Counted from the stretch's first letter, positions 20,366-29,397 are shown. The stretch is 64,000 nucleotides of DNA from Cellulomonas sp. Root485 (GCF_001426705.1 NZ_LMFC01000004.1:248001-312000); one strand, 5' to 3'. The notes: a model not told the origin generated them from the letters alone. Translations and numbers: made by a program.

Positions 20366-20913
20366 CAGCCGAGGACCAGCAGCGTCGCGCACCCGAGGCA
20401 CGCGACGACCGCGAGGACCGCCAGCACCCGCGGGGAGGCACCGCGCGCGTGGGTGACGGGATCCTGCCGGTAGGCGTGCCACCAGTGGCGGACGCCGAGC
20501 GCGCAGCCGAATCCTGCTGCCACGGCCGCCACCGCGACGAGCCACCACCGGGAGTCGAAGGCGGCCACGATCGCCACGGCGAGCGCGCCGAGGTAGACGA
20601 GCGACGCGCGTGCCCCGGCGACGAGGACGACCTGGCTGGCCAGGCCGTCGACCCGGACCCCGTTGATCCGGCTGAACCGGTGCAGCACCAGCGCCGCGAC
20701 GGCCAGGAACACCGCTACCCCGGCCAGCGCGATGGCGACCCCCGTGACCGTCTGTGCGGCGATCCCGTAGGCCGCGGCGCCGACCTGGACCGCGATCCCG
20801 GTGGCGAGCAGCGGGTAGAAGCCGGCGGGCAGGCGCAGGCTCGTCGTCAGTCGGCTGCGTGCGTCGTCGGCCGCGGCCAGGGCGGAGTGCGGGTCGTCCG
20901 GGATACTTTCCAT
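20365..20913 (-). CDS. Hypothetical membrane protein, partner of winged-helix regulator
   Basis: 182 residues with about five hydrophobic segments after a soluble N-terminus ([20 protein letters not shown]). I do not recognise a named family beyond actinobacterial membrane proteins found next to small winged-helix regulators. The ATG at 20913 lies seven bases after a TATGCT -10 box with a 17-bp spaced TTGCCA -35 box, so the message is probably leaderless. An ATG four codons earlier (20925) lies inside the -10 element and is unlikely. Confidence 0.75.
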   Translation of the reverse strand: MESIPDDPHSALAAADDARSRLTTSLRLPAGFYPLLATGIAVQVGAAAYGIAAQTVTGVAIALAGVAVFLAVAALVLHRFSRINGVRVDGLASQVVLVAGARASLVYLGALAVAIVAAFDSRWWLVAVAAVAAGFGCALGVRHWWHAYRQDPVTHARGASPRVLAVLAVVACLGCATLLVLG

Positions 20914-20950
20914 AGTGGAAAGCATAGGTTCAACTTTCCAGACTGGCAAG
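20906..20950 (-). promoter_or_regulatory. Leaderless promoter overlapped by two matching palindromes
   Basis: Reading the minus strand, TTGCCA (20949-20944), a 17-bp spacer and TATGCT (20926-20921) precede the ATG at 20913. One dyad, CTTTCCA-N3-TGGAAAG (plus strand 20906-20922), covers the end of the -10 box and the start codon. A second, CTTTCCA-N3-TGGCAAG (20934-20950), covers the -35 box and spacer. Their centres are 28 bp apart. This is the arrangement expected for repression by the winged-helix protein encoded in the same unit. Confidence 0.7.
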
Positions 20951-20956
20951 TATGCG

Positions 20957-20986
20957 TCTGCCGTCGGCAGATCCGCCGACGGCAGA
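20957..20986 (+). promoter_or_regulatory. Two abutting PopR/ClgR-type boxes upstream of clpP pair
   Basis: TCTGCC-GTC-GGCAGA (20957-20971) is followed at once by TCCGCC-GAC-GGCAGA (20972-20986). From memory, PopR of Streptomyces lividans binds TTCTGCC-N3-GGCAGAA sites in front of clpP3clpP4; the cores match here. Together the two boxes also form a 13-bp perfect inverted repeat with a 6-base loop (20956-20987). The clpP start is 64 bp downstream and the regulator gene lies just after the clpP pair. Confidence 0.7.
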
Positions 20987-21050
20987 CCGGGGGTCGGTGG
21001 GCGGTCTGCGCGTGTGACCGTCGAGGGACCAGCGACCCACGGAGGCACCC

Positions 21051-21659
21051 ATGACCACCGCACCGACCACAGTGCGCCCCTTCGACGACGACCTGTCCAC
21101 CCGCCTCCTGCACCAGCGGATCGTCGTGCTGGGCCAGGAGGTCGACGACACCATCGCCAACCGCGTCTGCGCGCAGCTCCTGCTGCTCTCCGCGGAGGAC
21201 CCCCGGCGCGACATCGCGCTCTACATCAACTCGCCGGGCGGATCCGTGAGCGCGGCCCTCGCGATGTACGACACGATGCGGCTCATCCCGAACGACGTCG
21301 CGACGCTCGCGATGGGACTGGCCGCGAGCGCCGCCCAGTTCCTGCTCAGCGCAGGCACCCCCGGCAAGCGGTTCGCGCTGCGGCACTCGCGCGTGCTCAT
21401 GCACCAGCCGTCGGGCGGGATCGGCGGGACCGCGATCGACATCGCGATCCAGGCGCAGAACATGGCGCACGTGAAGCGGACCATGCAGTCGCTCACGGCC
21501 GAGCACACCGGGCAGAGCGTCGAGACGATCGAGCGCGACGCCGACCGCGACGCGTGGTTCACCGCCGAGGAGGCGCTGGCGTACGGGTTCATCGACCGGG
21601 TGGTCGAGCACCTCGACGACGTCCGCCCGGACGCCTCGATGCGACGGGCGGGTCTGTGA
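21051..21659 (+). CDS. clpP: ATP-dependent Clp protease proteolytic subunit (first of pair)
   Basis: 202 residues, normal ClpP length. Catalytic Ser93 in GLAASAAQF and His118 in LMHQPSGG are present, as is YINSPGGSV for the oxyanion region. It forms, with the next gene product, a heteromeric double ring that works with a ClpX or ClpC ATPase. The ATG at 21051 follows GGAGGCACC. The neighbouring regulator and the PopR-like boxes suggest that this is the secondary, inducible pair (clpP3/clpP4 type), not the housekeeping clpP1P2 that normally precedes clpX. Confidence 0.93.
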   Translation: MTTAPTTVRPFDDDLSTRLLHQRIVVLGQEVDDTIANRVCAQLLLLSAEDPRRDIALYINSPGGSVSAALAMYDTMRLIPNDVATLAMGLAASAAQFLLSAGTPGKRFALRHSRVLMHQPSGGIGGTAIDIAIQAQNMAHVKRTMQSLTAEHTGQSVETIERDADRDAWFTAEEALAYGFIDRVVEHLDDVRPDASMRRAGL

Positions 21660-22270
21660 TGGCCGGCCAGTACACGATCCCCGTCGTCATCGAGCAGCGG
21701 CCGACGGGCGAGCGCGCGTCCGACGTCTACTCGCGCCTGCTCACCGACCGGATCATCTTCCTGGGCACCGAGATCGACGACGGCGTCGCCAACGTGGTCA
21801 TCGCGCAGCTGCTGCACCTGCAGTCGGAGAGCCAGGACTCACCGATCCACCTGTACATCAACTCGCCGGGCGGCTCGATCACCGCGCTCCTGGCCGTCTA
21901 CGACACCATCCAGTACATCAAGCCGACGGTCGCGACGTTCTGCCTCGGGCAGGCGGCGTCCGCGGCTGCCGTGCTGCTGGCCGCGGGGACGCCCGGCAAC
22001 CGGCACGTGCTGGAGCACGCACGGGTGCTCCTGCACCAGCCGTCGGGCGGGGGAGAGGGGACCGCAGCGGACCTGGAGATCCAGGCCCGCGAGATCGCGC
22101 GGCTGCGCGAGCAGGTGGACGAGATCCTGCACCGCCACACGGGCCAGCCGCTGGCCAAGCTCCGCACCGACACGGAGCGCGACCTCATCCTCACGGCGCA
22201 GCAGGCCGTGGACTACGGCTTGGCTGACCGGGTCGTCACGACCCTCAAGGAGGTGCCGCCGATCAGCTGA
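21659..22270 (+). CDS. clpP: ATP-dependent Clp protease proteolytic subunit (second of pair)
   Basis: 203 residues with Ser101 in GQAASAAAV and His126 in LLHQPSGGG, and YINSPGGSI. The start overlaps the previous clpP stop by one base (TGATG), which assures balanced synthesis of the two ring types. Neither subunit lacks a catalytic Ser or His, so both rings should be active. The 3' end meets the convergent regulator gene with only three bases between the stops. Confidence 0.93.
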   Translation: MAGQYTIPVVIEQRPTGERASDVYSRLLTDRIIFLGTEIDDGVANVVIAQLLHLQSESQDSPIHLYINSPGGSITALLAVYDTIQYIKPTVATFCLGQAASAAAVLLAAGTPGNRHVLEHARVLLHQPSGGGEGTAADLEIQAREIARLREQVDEILHRHTGQPLAKLRTDTERDLILTAQQAVDYGLADRVVTTLKEVPPIS

Positions 22271-22273
22271 CGC

Positions 22274-22699
22274 TCAGGCGGCCAGCAGGAGAGCCGCGCC
22301 GACCTCGCCGGTCGGCGACGGCCGCTCCGCGTGGGCGGTGAGGGTGGTGACGCTCGCGAGCTCGTGGCGGGCGGAGGCCGCCGGGTCGGCGGCCGCGGGC
22401 GGCGCGGTCAGGTCCACCACGAGTCGGCCCTCGGCGAGCGCAAGCTGCGCGTGCGCGGTGCCGACCAGGTCGACGAGCCGCAGCCCGAGCGCCCGGCATA
22501 CCGCGGCGAGGACCTCCGACGACGCCTCCTTGCGCCCGCGCTCGACCTCGGACAGGTACGCGACGGACACCCGGGCGTCCTCGGCGACGTCGCGCAGGGT
22601 CCGCCGCTGGCGCTCCCGCTGCTCCCGCAGGATCGAGCCCACGAGCCGCCGCAGCAGCGGCTCGGTGCGGTGCTCGAGGTGCGTCAGGTGCGGCGTCAT
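22274..22699 (-). CDS. ClgR/PopR-like XRE-family regulator of clp genes
   Basis: 141 residues. The helix-turn-helix region [20 protein letters not shown] followed by [17 protein letters not shown] is nearly diagnostic of the ClgR/PopR group, which controls clp genes in actinobacteria. The protein ends [10 protein letters not shown]-terminal Leu-Ala-Ala resembles the ssrA-type signal and, as I recall, PopR and ClgR are themselves degraded by ClpP through C-terminal alanines, which forms a feedback loop. ATG at 22699. Activator action on the clpP pair is inferred from the boxes at 20957-20986. Confidence 0.88.
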   Translation of the reverse strand: MTPHLTHLEHRTEPLLRRLVGSILREQRERQRRTLRDVAEDARVSVAYLSEVERGRKEASSEVLAAVCRALGLRLVDLVGTAHAQLALAEGRLVVDLTAPPAAADPAASARHELASVTTLTAHAERPSPTGEVGAALLLAA

Positions 22700-22795
22700 C
22701 GCGTCCTCCGGGGTCGACGAGGTGCTCCCGCCACGCTAGCCCGCGATGGCCGTCGACCGGGGTCGCGCCGCTTCTGCCATCAGCGGACAGCGCCG

Positions 22796-24238
22796 TCAGC
22801 CGAGCTGGACCTGCTCGTAGCCCTGGTCACGCCCGACGAGCGTGTGGCCGAGCACCTCCAGCTCGGCGACGTGCGGCGGGTACGGGGCGCGGAACACGAG
22901 GTCGCCCCCGGCGGCGTCGTACGCGACGAGGCTGGGCTCGGCGGTCAGGGTGGTGCGATCCGTCGCGACCAGGACGTGCGTGCCGTCGGTGAGCAGGGCA
23001 GACGGACTGATCCCGACCAGCTCGTCGCTCCGCCACACCTCCCGCCCTGACCCCCCGTCGAGCGCCACCACCTCGCGTGCCGTGGTCGCCACGTACACGC
23101 GGCCGCGCAGGACGAGCGCGTTCGTCGAGGAGGGCACGTCGGCCGACCATCGCGCCCTACCGGTCCCCGCGTCCCAGGCGTGCACCGAGCCGTCGCTGGT
23201 CAGCAGCAGACCCGGCACGCTCCCGTCGTCGACCGGGGTCGGCACGATCTCCCCGTCGATCGTCCGGTCGGCCGCGGGGTCCCCGTCCGCCGCCACCAGG
23301 GTCGACAGCAGCCGGCCGTCGGCTGACTGCCCGAGGATCGCGAGGTCGCCGCCCGGGGTGGTGCTCCAGCCCCAGCGAGCGCCCTGCTCGGGCGAGTCGA
23401 CGCCGACGAGCACCAGGTCGTCCCGGACCATCGCACCGTCGCGCGAGAGGAGGCGCAGCGCGCCGCGAGCCGTCGAGACGGCGACCAGGTCACCGGCGTG
23501 GAACACGGCCAGCTCACCGCCACCCGGTGTCGCCGGCTCCTCGCGCGTCCACCGCACGGCACCGGTCAGCACGTCGTGGCCGGTCACCCGGAGGGTGTCG
23601 TCGGTCGCGGAGGCCACCACGACGAGGTCGCCCGGGAACGACGCGGCGCTCGTGCCGTGCTCCAGGGGCCACCGCGCCAGGACCGAGCCGTCCGCGGTCC
23701 CGAGGACGACGATCTCGGTCGTGGTGGCGGGCCGGCGATCGACGTCACCGTTGCCGGACAGGACCTGCGCGCCGTCCGTGACCAGGCAGACGATCCGGTC
23801 GGCGTCCACGGCCGCACCGTCGGGCTCGCACGCGCTGCCGCCGACGACCACCACGTCGCGCGAGCCGGTGCGCGTCGCCGGCAGCAGCTGTCTGGCCCAG
23901 CCGGGCTCGCCGGGCGCGAGCCAGCGGTAGGTCAGCACGCCGTCCTCCGCCAGCGACAGGGTGCCGCCCGCCTCGCCGGTGAGCCCGGCGGCGGCGTCGT
24001 CGGTCAGCCGGCGGACCACCTCGAGGGTGTCGCCGACCGGTCGGAGCACCCCCGGGACGGCCTGCAACCGCTCCGCGGCCGCATCCTCACGGGCCGACAG
24101 GAGCGCCTGCGTGCCCGCGAGTGCCAGGACGACCACGAGGGCGCCGACCCCCAGCCAGACTCGCCGCCGACCCTGCGGCGGGTCAGGAGCTGTGGCGGGG
24201 CCGTCCAGCTCGACGTCCTGCAGGGTGTCCCGTCGCAC
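22796..24238 (-). CDS. Membrane-anchored PQQ-like beta-propeller protein
   Basis: 480 residues. A single transmembrane segment (about 27-48) follows a short cytoplasmic tail; the rest is an extracellular beta-propeller with repeats such as VHAWDAGTGRARWSADVPS and VVALDGGSGREVWRSDELVG, typical of PQQ-binding-like (BamB-type) repeats. No catalytic PQQ ligands are recognisable, so a scaffold or sensor role is more likely than dehydrogenase activity. It is the last gene of a unit after a LolA-like protein, an ABC ATPase and a permease. GTG start at 24238. Confidence 0.8.
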   Translation of the reverse strand: MRRDTLQDVELDGPATAPDPPQGRRRVWLGVGALVVVLALAGTQALLSAREDAAAERLQAVPGVLRPVGDTLEVVRRLTDDAAAGLTGEAGGTLSLAEDGVLTYRWLAPGEPGWARQLLPATRTGSRDVVVVGGSACEPDGAAVDADRIVCLVTDGAQVLSGNGDVDRRPATTTEIVVLGTADGSVLARWPLEHGTSAASFPGDLVVVASATDDTLRVTGHDVLTGAVRWTREEPATPGGGELAVFHAGDLVAVSTARGALRLLSRDGAMVRDDLVLVGVDSPEQGARWGWSTTPGGDLAILGQSADGRLLSTLVAADGDPAADRTIDGEIVPTPVDDGSVPGLLLTSDGSVHAWDAGTGRARWSADVPSSTNALVLRGRVYVATTAREVVALDGGSGREVWRSDELVGISPSALLTDGTHVLVATDRTTLTAEPSLVAYDAAGGDLVFRAPYPPHVAELEVLGHTLVGRDQGYEQVQLG

Positions 24239-24259
24239 GGCTCGACCGTACCGGGGACC

Positions 24260-25111
24260 TCAGCTCGACACGTCGGCCGTCGTGAAGCGGCTCCACGCCA
24301 GCGCGCCGAAGATGACCACCCACGCGGCCTGCAGCGCGAGCCCCTGCCCGAGCACACCCCAGTCGGGTTCGAGCCGGAGGAACTCCGCGAAGTCGAGCCA
24401 GTGGTGGGTGAGCAGCGCGGGCGCGATGGTGTGCAGCTGCGGGAGCTGGTCGAGGACGCCGCAGACGATCGCGGTGACGACCGTGGCGGCCATCGCGCCG
24501 ACAGGCACCTCGGTGAGCGTCGAGAAGAACAGCCCGACCGCGACGAGCCCGGTCATCGACAGCCCGACGTACACGACGACCGCGGCGATGCGCAGGATCC
24601 CGTCGCCGAGGGGGACGGTGGTCCCGGACAGCAGGGTGATGCCGCGCACACCGAAGTACGCCGCCCCGGCCACGATCCCGACCACCGCGATCGCGGCAAC
24701 GGCGGCGGCCGCGAACGTCAGCGCACCGACGGCCTTCACCGCGAGCAGCCGACCCCGCGCGACGGGCACGGTCAGCAGGTAGCGCAGGGTGCCCGCGGAC
24801 GCCTCGCCGGCGATGGCGTCGCCGGACGCGATCCCGATGGTCAGCGGCAGCAGGAACGGCAGGCACACGAACAGGGACGCGACCACGAGGAACAGCCCGT
24901 TGCTGGTCACCCGCCCGACGAACCCCGGACCCTGGCCCTGGAGTGCGGTGTCCTGGGAGAGGAACAGCACGGTGCCCAGCAGCAGGGGGACCAGCGCGAG
25001 CCCGGCGAGCAGGACCTGGTTGCGGCGTCGGCCGAGCACGAGGCGCAGCTCGGAGCGGACGAGACGGAGCAGGGAACCTCTGCGGGGACCGGCGGTCTCA
25101 ACGAGCGACAT
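24260..25111 (-). CDS. ABC transporter permease (ABC-2 type)
   Basis: 283 residues, six predicted membrane segments. A short N-terminal amphipathic region (LLRLVRSELRLVLGRRRNQV) precedes the first helix and AGEASAGTLRYLLTVPVARGR is the typical ABC-2 coupling loop. It partners with the ATPase gene, which it overlaps by 14 bp. The direction is export or lipid/peptide translocation, substrate unknown. Confidence 0.88.
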   Translation of the reverse strand: MSLVETAGPRRGSLLRLVRSELRLVLGRRRNQVLLAGLALVPLLLGTVLFLSQDTALQGQGPGFVGRVTSNGLFLVVASLFVCLPFLLPLTIGIASGDAIAGEASAGTLRYLLTVPVARGRLLAVKAVGALTFAAAAVAAIAVVGIVAGAAYFGVRGITLLSGTTVPLGDGILRIAAVVVYVGLSMTGLVAVGLFFSTLTEVPVGAMAATVVTAIVCGVLDQLPQLHTIAPALLTHHWLDFAEFLRLEPDWGVLGQGLALQAAWVVIFGALAWSRFTTADVSS

Positions 25112-26084
25112 CGAAGCCCTCCCCGGTCAGCTCGACGAAGATCTGCTCGAGGTTCGGACGCCGGACCTCGAGCCCCAGCAGGTCGACGCCCGCGTAGACG
25201 AGCGCGGCCGACACCTTCTCGGGCGGCACGGCGCCGAGCAGGGCGGACACCGTGGCGCCGGTGGTCTCGACGTCGGTGAGGCCCAGACCGGTCAGCACCT
25301 CCGCCGCGGCGCCGACGTGCTCGGTCGACGTCTGTACGGACAGCCGGGGCAGTCCGCGGGAGGTGAGCTCGGCGCGGTCACCCTGGAGCAGGAGGTGTCC
25401 GCCGCTCATGATCCCGATGTGGCTGCACACCTGCTCGATCTCGGCCAGCAGGTGCGACGAGACCAGCACGGTGGTGCCGTGCTCGGCGAGCTCGCGCACC
25501 AGGTTGCGGACCTCGCGCGTGCCCTGCGGGTCGAGGCCGTTGGTCGGCTCGTCGAGCACGAGGAGCTCGCGCGGGCGCAGGAGGGCGGCCGCGAGACCGA
25601 GCCGCTGCTTCATGCCGAGCGAGTACTGCCGGTACGGCTTGCTCGCCGCCGCACCCAGCCCCACCCGGTCGAGCGCCTCGTCGGCGCGCCGGCGGGCGGT
25701 GCGCGGGTCGGCCGTCGCGTCGCTGGCGTCCAGCCGCGCAAGGTTCGCCGAGCCCGTCAGGTACGGGTGGAACGCGGGTCCCTCGACGAGCGCACCCACG
25801 CGCGGCAGCACGTCGGCGCCGGCCCTCGGCATCTCGCCGCCGAGCAGGAACGCGCGCCCGCTCGTCGGCCGCACCAGCCCGAGCAGCATGCGGATGGTCG
25901 TCGTCTTGCCCGAGCCGTTCGGCCCGATGAAGCCGTAGACGGCGCCGCGCGGGACCTCCAGGTCGATGCCGGCGACCGCGACCTGTCCCGAGCGGAACCG
26001 CTTGGTCAGTCCCTCGGTCGAGATGGCGAGCGGCGCGACGGAGGCCGCACCCGAAGGTGCGGCCCCGGTCGTCGGGTCCGTCAC
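25098..26084 (-). CDS. ABC transporter ATP-binding protein
   Basis: 328 residues with Walker A GPNGSGKTTT (about 54-63), signature YSLGMKQRLGLA, Walker B LLVLDEPTNGLD and the switch His in SSHLL. A C-terminal extension of about 90 residues is like that of drug and lantibiotic export ATPases (CcmA/NatA type). It begins with GTG at 26084, overlapping the upstream LolA-like gene (GTGA). With the permease it makes a minimal ABC-2 exporter. Confidence 0.92.
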   Translation of the reverse strand: MTDPTTGAAPSGAASVAPLAISTEGLTKRFRSGQVAVAGIDLEVPRGAVYGFIGPNGSGKTTTIRMLLGLVRPTSGRAFLLGGEMPRAGADVLPRVGALVEGPAFHPYLTGSANLARLDASDATADPRTARRRADEALDRVGLGAAASKPYRQYSLGMKQRLGLAAALLRPRELLVLDEPTNGLDPQGTREVRNLVRELAEHGTTVLVSSHLLAEIEQVCSHIGIMSGGHLLLQGDRAELTSRGLPRLSVQTSTEHVGAAAEVLTGLGLTDVETTGATVSALLGAVPPEKVSAALVYAGVDLLGLEVRRPNLEQIFVELTGEGFDVAR

Positions 26085-27322
26085 TGGGCCGCCAGGGCCT
26101 GGAGCGTGGCACCGGGCACCGCGCCGACCAGCACGCGGCCGTCGTCGGTGACCAGCACCGACAGCAGCGCGGAGGACAGCAGCCGCCCCTCGGGCACCTC
26201 GGTCGTCAGCGTGTCGTACAGCGCGGTGGTGTCGAGGTCACCCATCGGTGAGCCGGACCCCTCCTCGGGCACGAACTCCGAGTACAGGTCCGCGGCACCC
26301 TTCGAGCCGAAGGTCTTGTCGACGCCGGGCAGGCTGGCCGCGGCCGACGGGTCGCCGGCGACCAGGGCCGCCACGTCGAGCCCGGAGGCCTCCACGACCG
26401 TGTCCCAGCCGGTCCCGGTGACGGTGACGCCCTCGGGCAGCTCCTTCTCCGGTGTCGCCGTGGCTGCCTCGGCGGGAACCTCCGGCAGCGGCACGACGAC
26501 CTCGCGGGTCGACGCCCCGGCGGGGGCCGAGAACGCGAGGACCGAGTCGGCGGGCGTCGCGAACGACACGTCGGTGAAGCCGATCTCCAGCGCGGGCGTC
26601 TCGGTGTCCGACGTGCTCCACACCTGCACGCGCAGCGGGGTCGAGGTCTCGGCGTCCACGGCCACCACGATCCTCCCCACCAGGGTCGTGTCGCTGGTCG
26701 GCGTCACCACCAGCTGATAGGCGGGCCGCCCGGCGACCTCGGTCTGCGAGTCGAGCGTCACGGTCGACGTGAGCTTCGCCATCCCGACCGCCTGCCGTCC
26801 GGCCTCCTCCGGTGTCGGCAGGTCGCCCTGCACGGGAAGGTCACCGGCCTCCGCCTGCGCCGTCAGCTCGTCGAAGCGGGCGGCGTCGGCCGCGCTCAGG
26901 CTGTAGTGCACGACCGCGTCGTCGGTGCTGGAGTACGTCCACGCCTCCGCGCCGTCCTGCACCACCGAGTACTCCGACGTGGCGCCCAGCAGCGCGACCC
27001 GGGACCGGTCCCCGCTGTCCGACCAGACCCGCATCGTCGAGCTGCCGCCGAGCAGGGCAACCGGGTTGGCGCCGCCGACGTCACCGAAGGGCAGCGCCGG
27101 CAGGCCGAGGCGTGCGGTGTAGACGACCGTGCCGGACAGCGGCGACGGCTCGGCGCTCGCCACCTGCGCGGCCAGCTCCTCGGGGCTGATCGTCGGCAGT
27201 CCGGCGTCGTCGGCCGACGCGAACAGCGGGGGAGCGGCGAACGCCAGACCCACCGCGACGGCGGCGACGACGGGGACGGCCCAGCGGGTCCGGGGGCTCA
27301 GGGTGCGACGGGGCTCGTTCAT
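26081..27322 (-). CDS. Secreted/anchored LolA-like protein (DUF2092-type)
   Basis: 413 residues. An uncleaved or cleaved N-terminal hydrophobic segment (about 14-35, VPVVAAVAVGLAFAAPPLFA) is followed by a beta-rich domain with the LolA/sigma-E regulator-like pattern (AYQLVVTPTSDTTLVGRIVVAV split over two strands). In a monoderm it cannot carry outer-membrane lipoproteins; related proteins are thought to bind lipids or act in envelope sensing. The ATG at 27322 follows GTGGAGCC. It heads the unit with the ABC exporter and propeller and is divergent from a two-component system, which may control it. Confidence 0.78.
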   Translation of the reverse strand: MNEPRRTLSPRTRWAVPVVAAVAVGLAFAAPPLFASADDAGLPTISPEELAAQVASAEPSPLSGTVVYTARLGLPALPFGDVGGANPVALLGGSSTMRVWSDSGDRSRVALLGATSEYSVVQDGAEAWTYSSTDDAVVHYSLSAADAARFDELTAQAEAGDLPVQGDLPTPEEAGRQAVGMAKLTSTVTLDSQTEVAGRPAYQLVVTPTSDTTLVGRIVVAVDAETSTPLRVQVWSTSDTETPALEIGFTDVSFATPADSVLAFSAPAGASTREVVVPLPEVPAEAATATPEKELPEGVTVTGTGWDTVVEASGLDVAALVAGDPSAAASLPGVDKTFGSKGAADLYSEFVPEEGSGSPMGDLDTTALYDTLTTEVPEGRLLSSALLSVLVTDDGRVLVGAVPGATLQALAAQ

Positions 27323-27405
27323 GGCTCCACTGTGCGTCATGCCTGCTGAGGCCATCCTGAGAGCGCGACGGCGTGGGCTCGGGCACCGGATGGGATGCTC
27401 AGGAC

Positions 27406-28059
27406 ATGCGGGTTCTGGTGGTGGACGACGAGCGCGGTCTCGTGCGCGCGCTGCACCGCGGGCTGACCGCCGAGGGCTTCGCCGTCGACGTCGCGTACGA
27501 CGGGGAGCGCGGGCTCGAGCTCGCCGCGCAGGGCGGGTACGACGTCATCGTGCTCGACGTCATGCTCCCGCGACGCAACGGGTACGACGTGGTCACCGAG
27601 CTCCGCGCGCAGGACGTGTGGACGCCCGTCCTCATGCTCAGCGCCAAGGACGGCGAGTACGACGTGGCCGACGGGCTGGACGTCGGCGCCGACGACTACC
27701 TGACCAAGCCGTTCGCGTTCGTCGTGCTGGTCTCGCGGCTGCGCGCCCTCCTGCGCCGGCAGGGTCAGGTCCGCCCCCCGGTGCTGACCGCCGGGGACCT
27801 CGTCCTCGACCCCGCGACCCGGCGCGTGACCCGGTCCGGCGAGGCCGTCGCGCTGACCACGCGCGAGCTCGCCCTGCTCGAGTACCTGATGCACCACGCC
27901 GACCGCGTCGTCGGCAAGGTCGAGCTGCGCGACCACGTGTGGGACGGCACCGGCGAGGACGTCAACGTGGTCGAGGTCTACGTGGGCTACCTGCGGCGCA
28001 AGCTCGGCCGGGAGGTCGTCGAGACGATCCGTGGCGCCGGGTACCGCGTGGCCGGCTGA
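27406..28059 (+). CDS. OmpR/PhoB-type response regulator
   Basis: 217 residues: a receiver domain with acidic pocket DDE near residue 7, phosphoacceptor Asp51 in VIVLDVMLPRRNG and the conserved Lys in YLTKPF, then a winged helix ending in VYVGYLRRKLGREVVETIRG and AGYR. It should bind direct-repeat DNA sites after phosphorylation by the adjacent kinase. It is divergent from the LolA-ABC-propeller unit with 83 bp between the starts, which is room for a shared control region. Confidence 0.94.
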   Translation: MRVLVVDDERGLVRALHRGLTAEGFAVDVAYDGERGLELAAQGGYDVIVLDVMLPRRNGYDVVTELRAQDVWTPVLMLSAKDGEYDVADGLDVGADDYLTKPFAFVVLVSRLRALLRRQGQVRPPVLTAGDLVLDPATRRVTRSGEAVALTTRELALLEYLMHHADRVVGKVELRDHVWDGTGEDVNVVEVYVGYLRRKLGREVVETIRGAGYRVAG

Positions 28060-28060
28060 C

Positions 28061-29365
28061 GTGTCGCTCCGCCTTCGGCTCACGCTCCTGGCGTCGGGGG
28101 CGTTGTGCGTGGCGCTCGTCGTCGGCGCGATCGCCCTGACGACCGTCCTGCGCAGCACCCGCATCGACGCCCTCGACCAGGTGGTCCGTGACCGCGCCGC
28201 CACGGTGTCCGCGCTCGCCTCCGACGACCGGCTCCCCGAGACGTTGCCGGTCGCCGAGCCGGGCGAGATCGTGCAGCTCATCGACGCCGACGGCGCGGTG
28301 CTCGCCACCTCCCCGAACGCGAGCCGGACCCTGCCGGTGCTGCCGCAGGACGTCCTGGCGGGACTGAGCGGCGTCTCGACGACGGACCGGAGCGCCTACG
28401 ACGAGGCCGCCCGCGTCGCCGTGCAGACGACGACCTACCAGGACGAGCCCGCGACGGTCGTCGCGACCGTTCCGCTGACCGAGGTGCAAGGGGTGCTCGA
28501 CGCGCTCCGGGTCGCGCTCGCGGTGGTCGTCCCGCTGCTCACCGTGGCGCTCGGGCTCGTGGTGTGGCTGATCCTCGGGCGGGCGCTGCGGCCGGTCGAG
28601 GAGCTGCGGCGCGGCGCGGCGCTCGTCGCGTCGTCGGGCGGCCCGGGTTCCCTGCCGGTCCCGGCGCGGGACGACGAGCTCGGCGCGCTCGCCCGCACGC
28701 TCAACTCGATGCTCGACCGGCTGGAGGCCGGAGCGGCGCGCCAGCGCGCGTTCGTCGCGGACGCCGCGCACGAGCTGCGCTCCCCGCTGGCTGCCCTGCG
28801 CACCAGCATCGAGGTCGCGCAGGCGCACCCGCAGTCGTACCGAGCCGACGAGCTGGCGGCGGAGCTCGAGGGTGAGGTGCTGCGGATGCAGGCGCTGGTC
28901 GACGACCTGCTGCTGCTGGCGCGGGTGGGGTCGTCGCCGATGGCCAGCGACGAGCTCGACCTCGGCGCGGTCGCGCGCGACGTCGTGCGGCCGACCGAAC
29001 CCGTGACCGTCTCCGGCTCCGGGCACGCCTGGGGGGACGCCGCCGCGGTCGGACGCGTGCTGCGCAACCTCGTCGACAACGCCGTGCGGCACGCCGGGTC
29101 CCGGGTCGTGCTGACGGTCGGGGAGGGCGTCGTGCGGGTCGACGACGACGGCGCCGGGCTCGACCCGGCAGACCGTGAGCGCGTGTTCGAGCGGTTCGTG
29201 CGGCTCGACGAGGCTCGTCAGCGCGACGAGGGCGGCAGCGGCCTCGGCCTCGCGATCGCCCGTGAGATCGCGCGCGAGCAGGGCGGTGACGTCGTGCTGG
29301 GCGCTGCCGACCTGGGCGGGTTGCGAGCCGAGCTGCGGCTGCCGCGGACCGATCTGTCGTCGTAG
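28061..29365 (+). CDS. Two-component sensor histidine kinase
   Basis: 434 residues: TM1 (about 7-30), an extracytoplasmic sensor of about 120 residues, TM2 (150-172), HAMP, the H-box FVADAAHELRSPLAALRTS with His237, and an ATPase domain with NLVDNAVRHA, DDGAGLD and GGSGLGLAIA. The GTG at 28061 lies two bases after the response regulator stop. The sensor region has no obvious named fold. It phosphorylates the upstream regulator. Confidence 0.93.
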   Translation: MSLRLRLTLLASGALCVALVVGAIALTTVLRSTRIDALDQVVRDRAATVSALASDDRLPETLPVAEPGEIVQLIDADGAVLATSPNASRTLPVLPQDVLAGLSGVSTTDRSAYDEAARVAVQTTTYQDEPATVVATVPLTEVQGVLDALRVALAVVVPLLTVALGLVVWLILGRALRPVEELRRGAALVASSGGPGSLPVPARDDELGALARTLNSMLDRLEAGAARQRAFVADAAHELRSPLAALRTSIEVAQAHPQSYRADELAAELEGEVLRMQALVDDLLLLARVGSSPMASDELDLGAVARDVVRPTEPVTVSGSGHAWGDAAAVGRVLRNLVDNAVRHAGSRVVLTVGEGVVRVDDDGAGLDPADRERVFERFVRLDEARQRDEGGSGLGLAIAREIAREQGGDVVLGAADLGGLRAELRLPRTDLSS

Positions 29366-29397
29366 GTTGGGTTTCACGAGCCCCGGAGGTGACGACG

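Noticed and set aside
21051..22270. Degenerate, inactive second clpP
   Set aside because: Both subunits retain the catalytic Ser and His in normal context.
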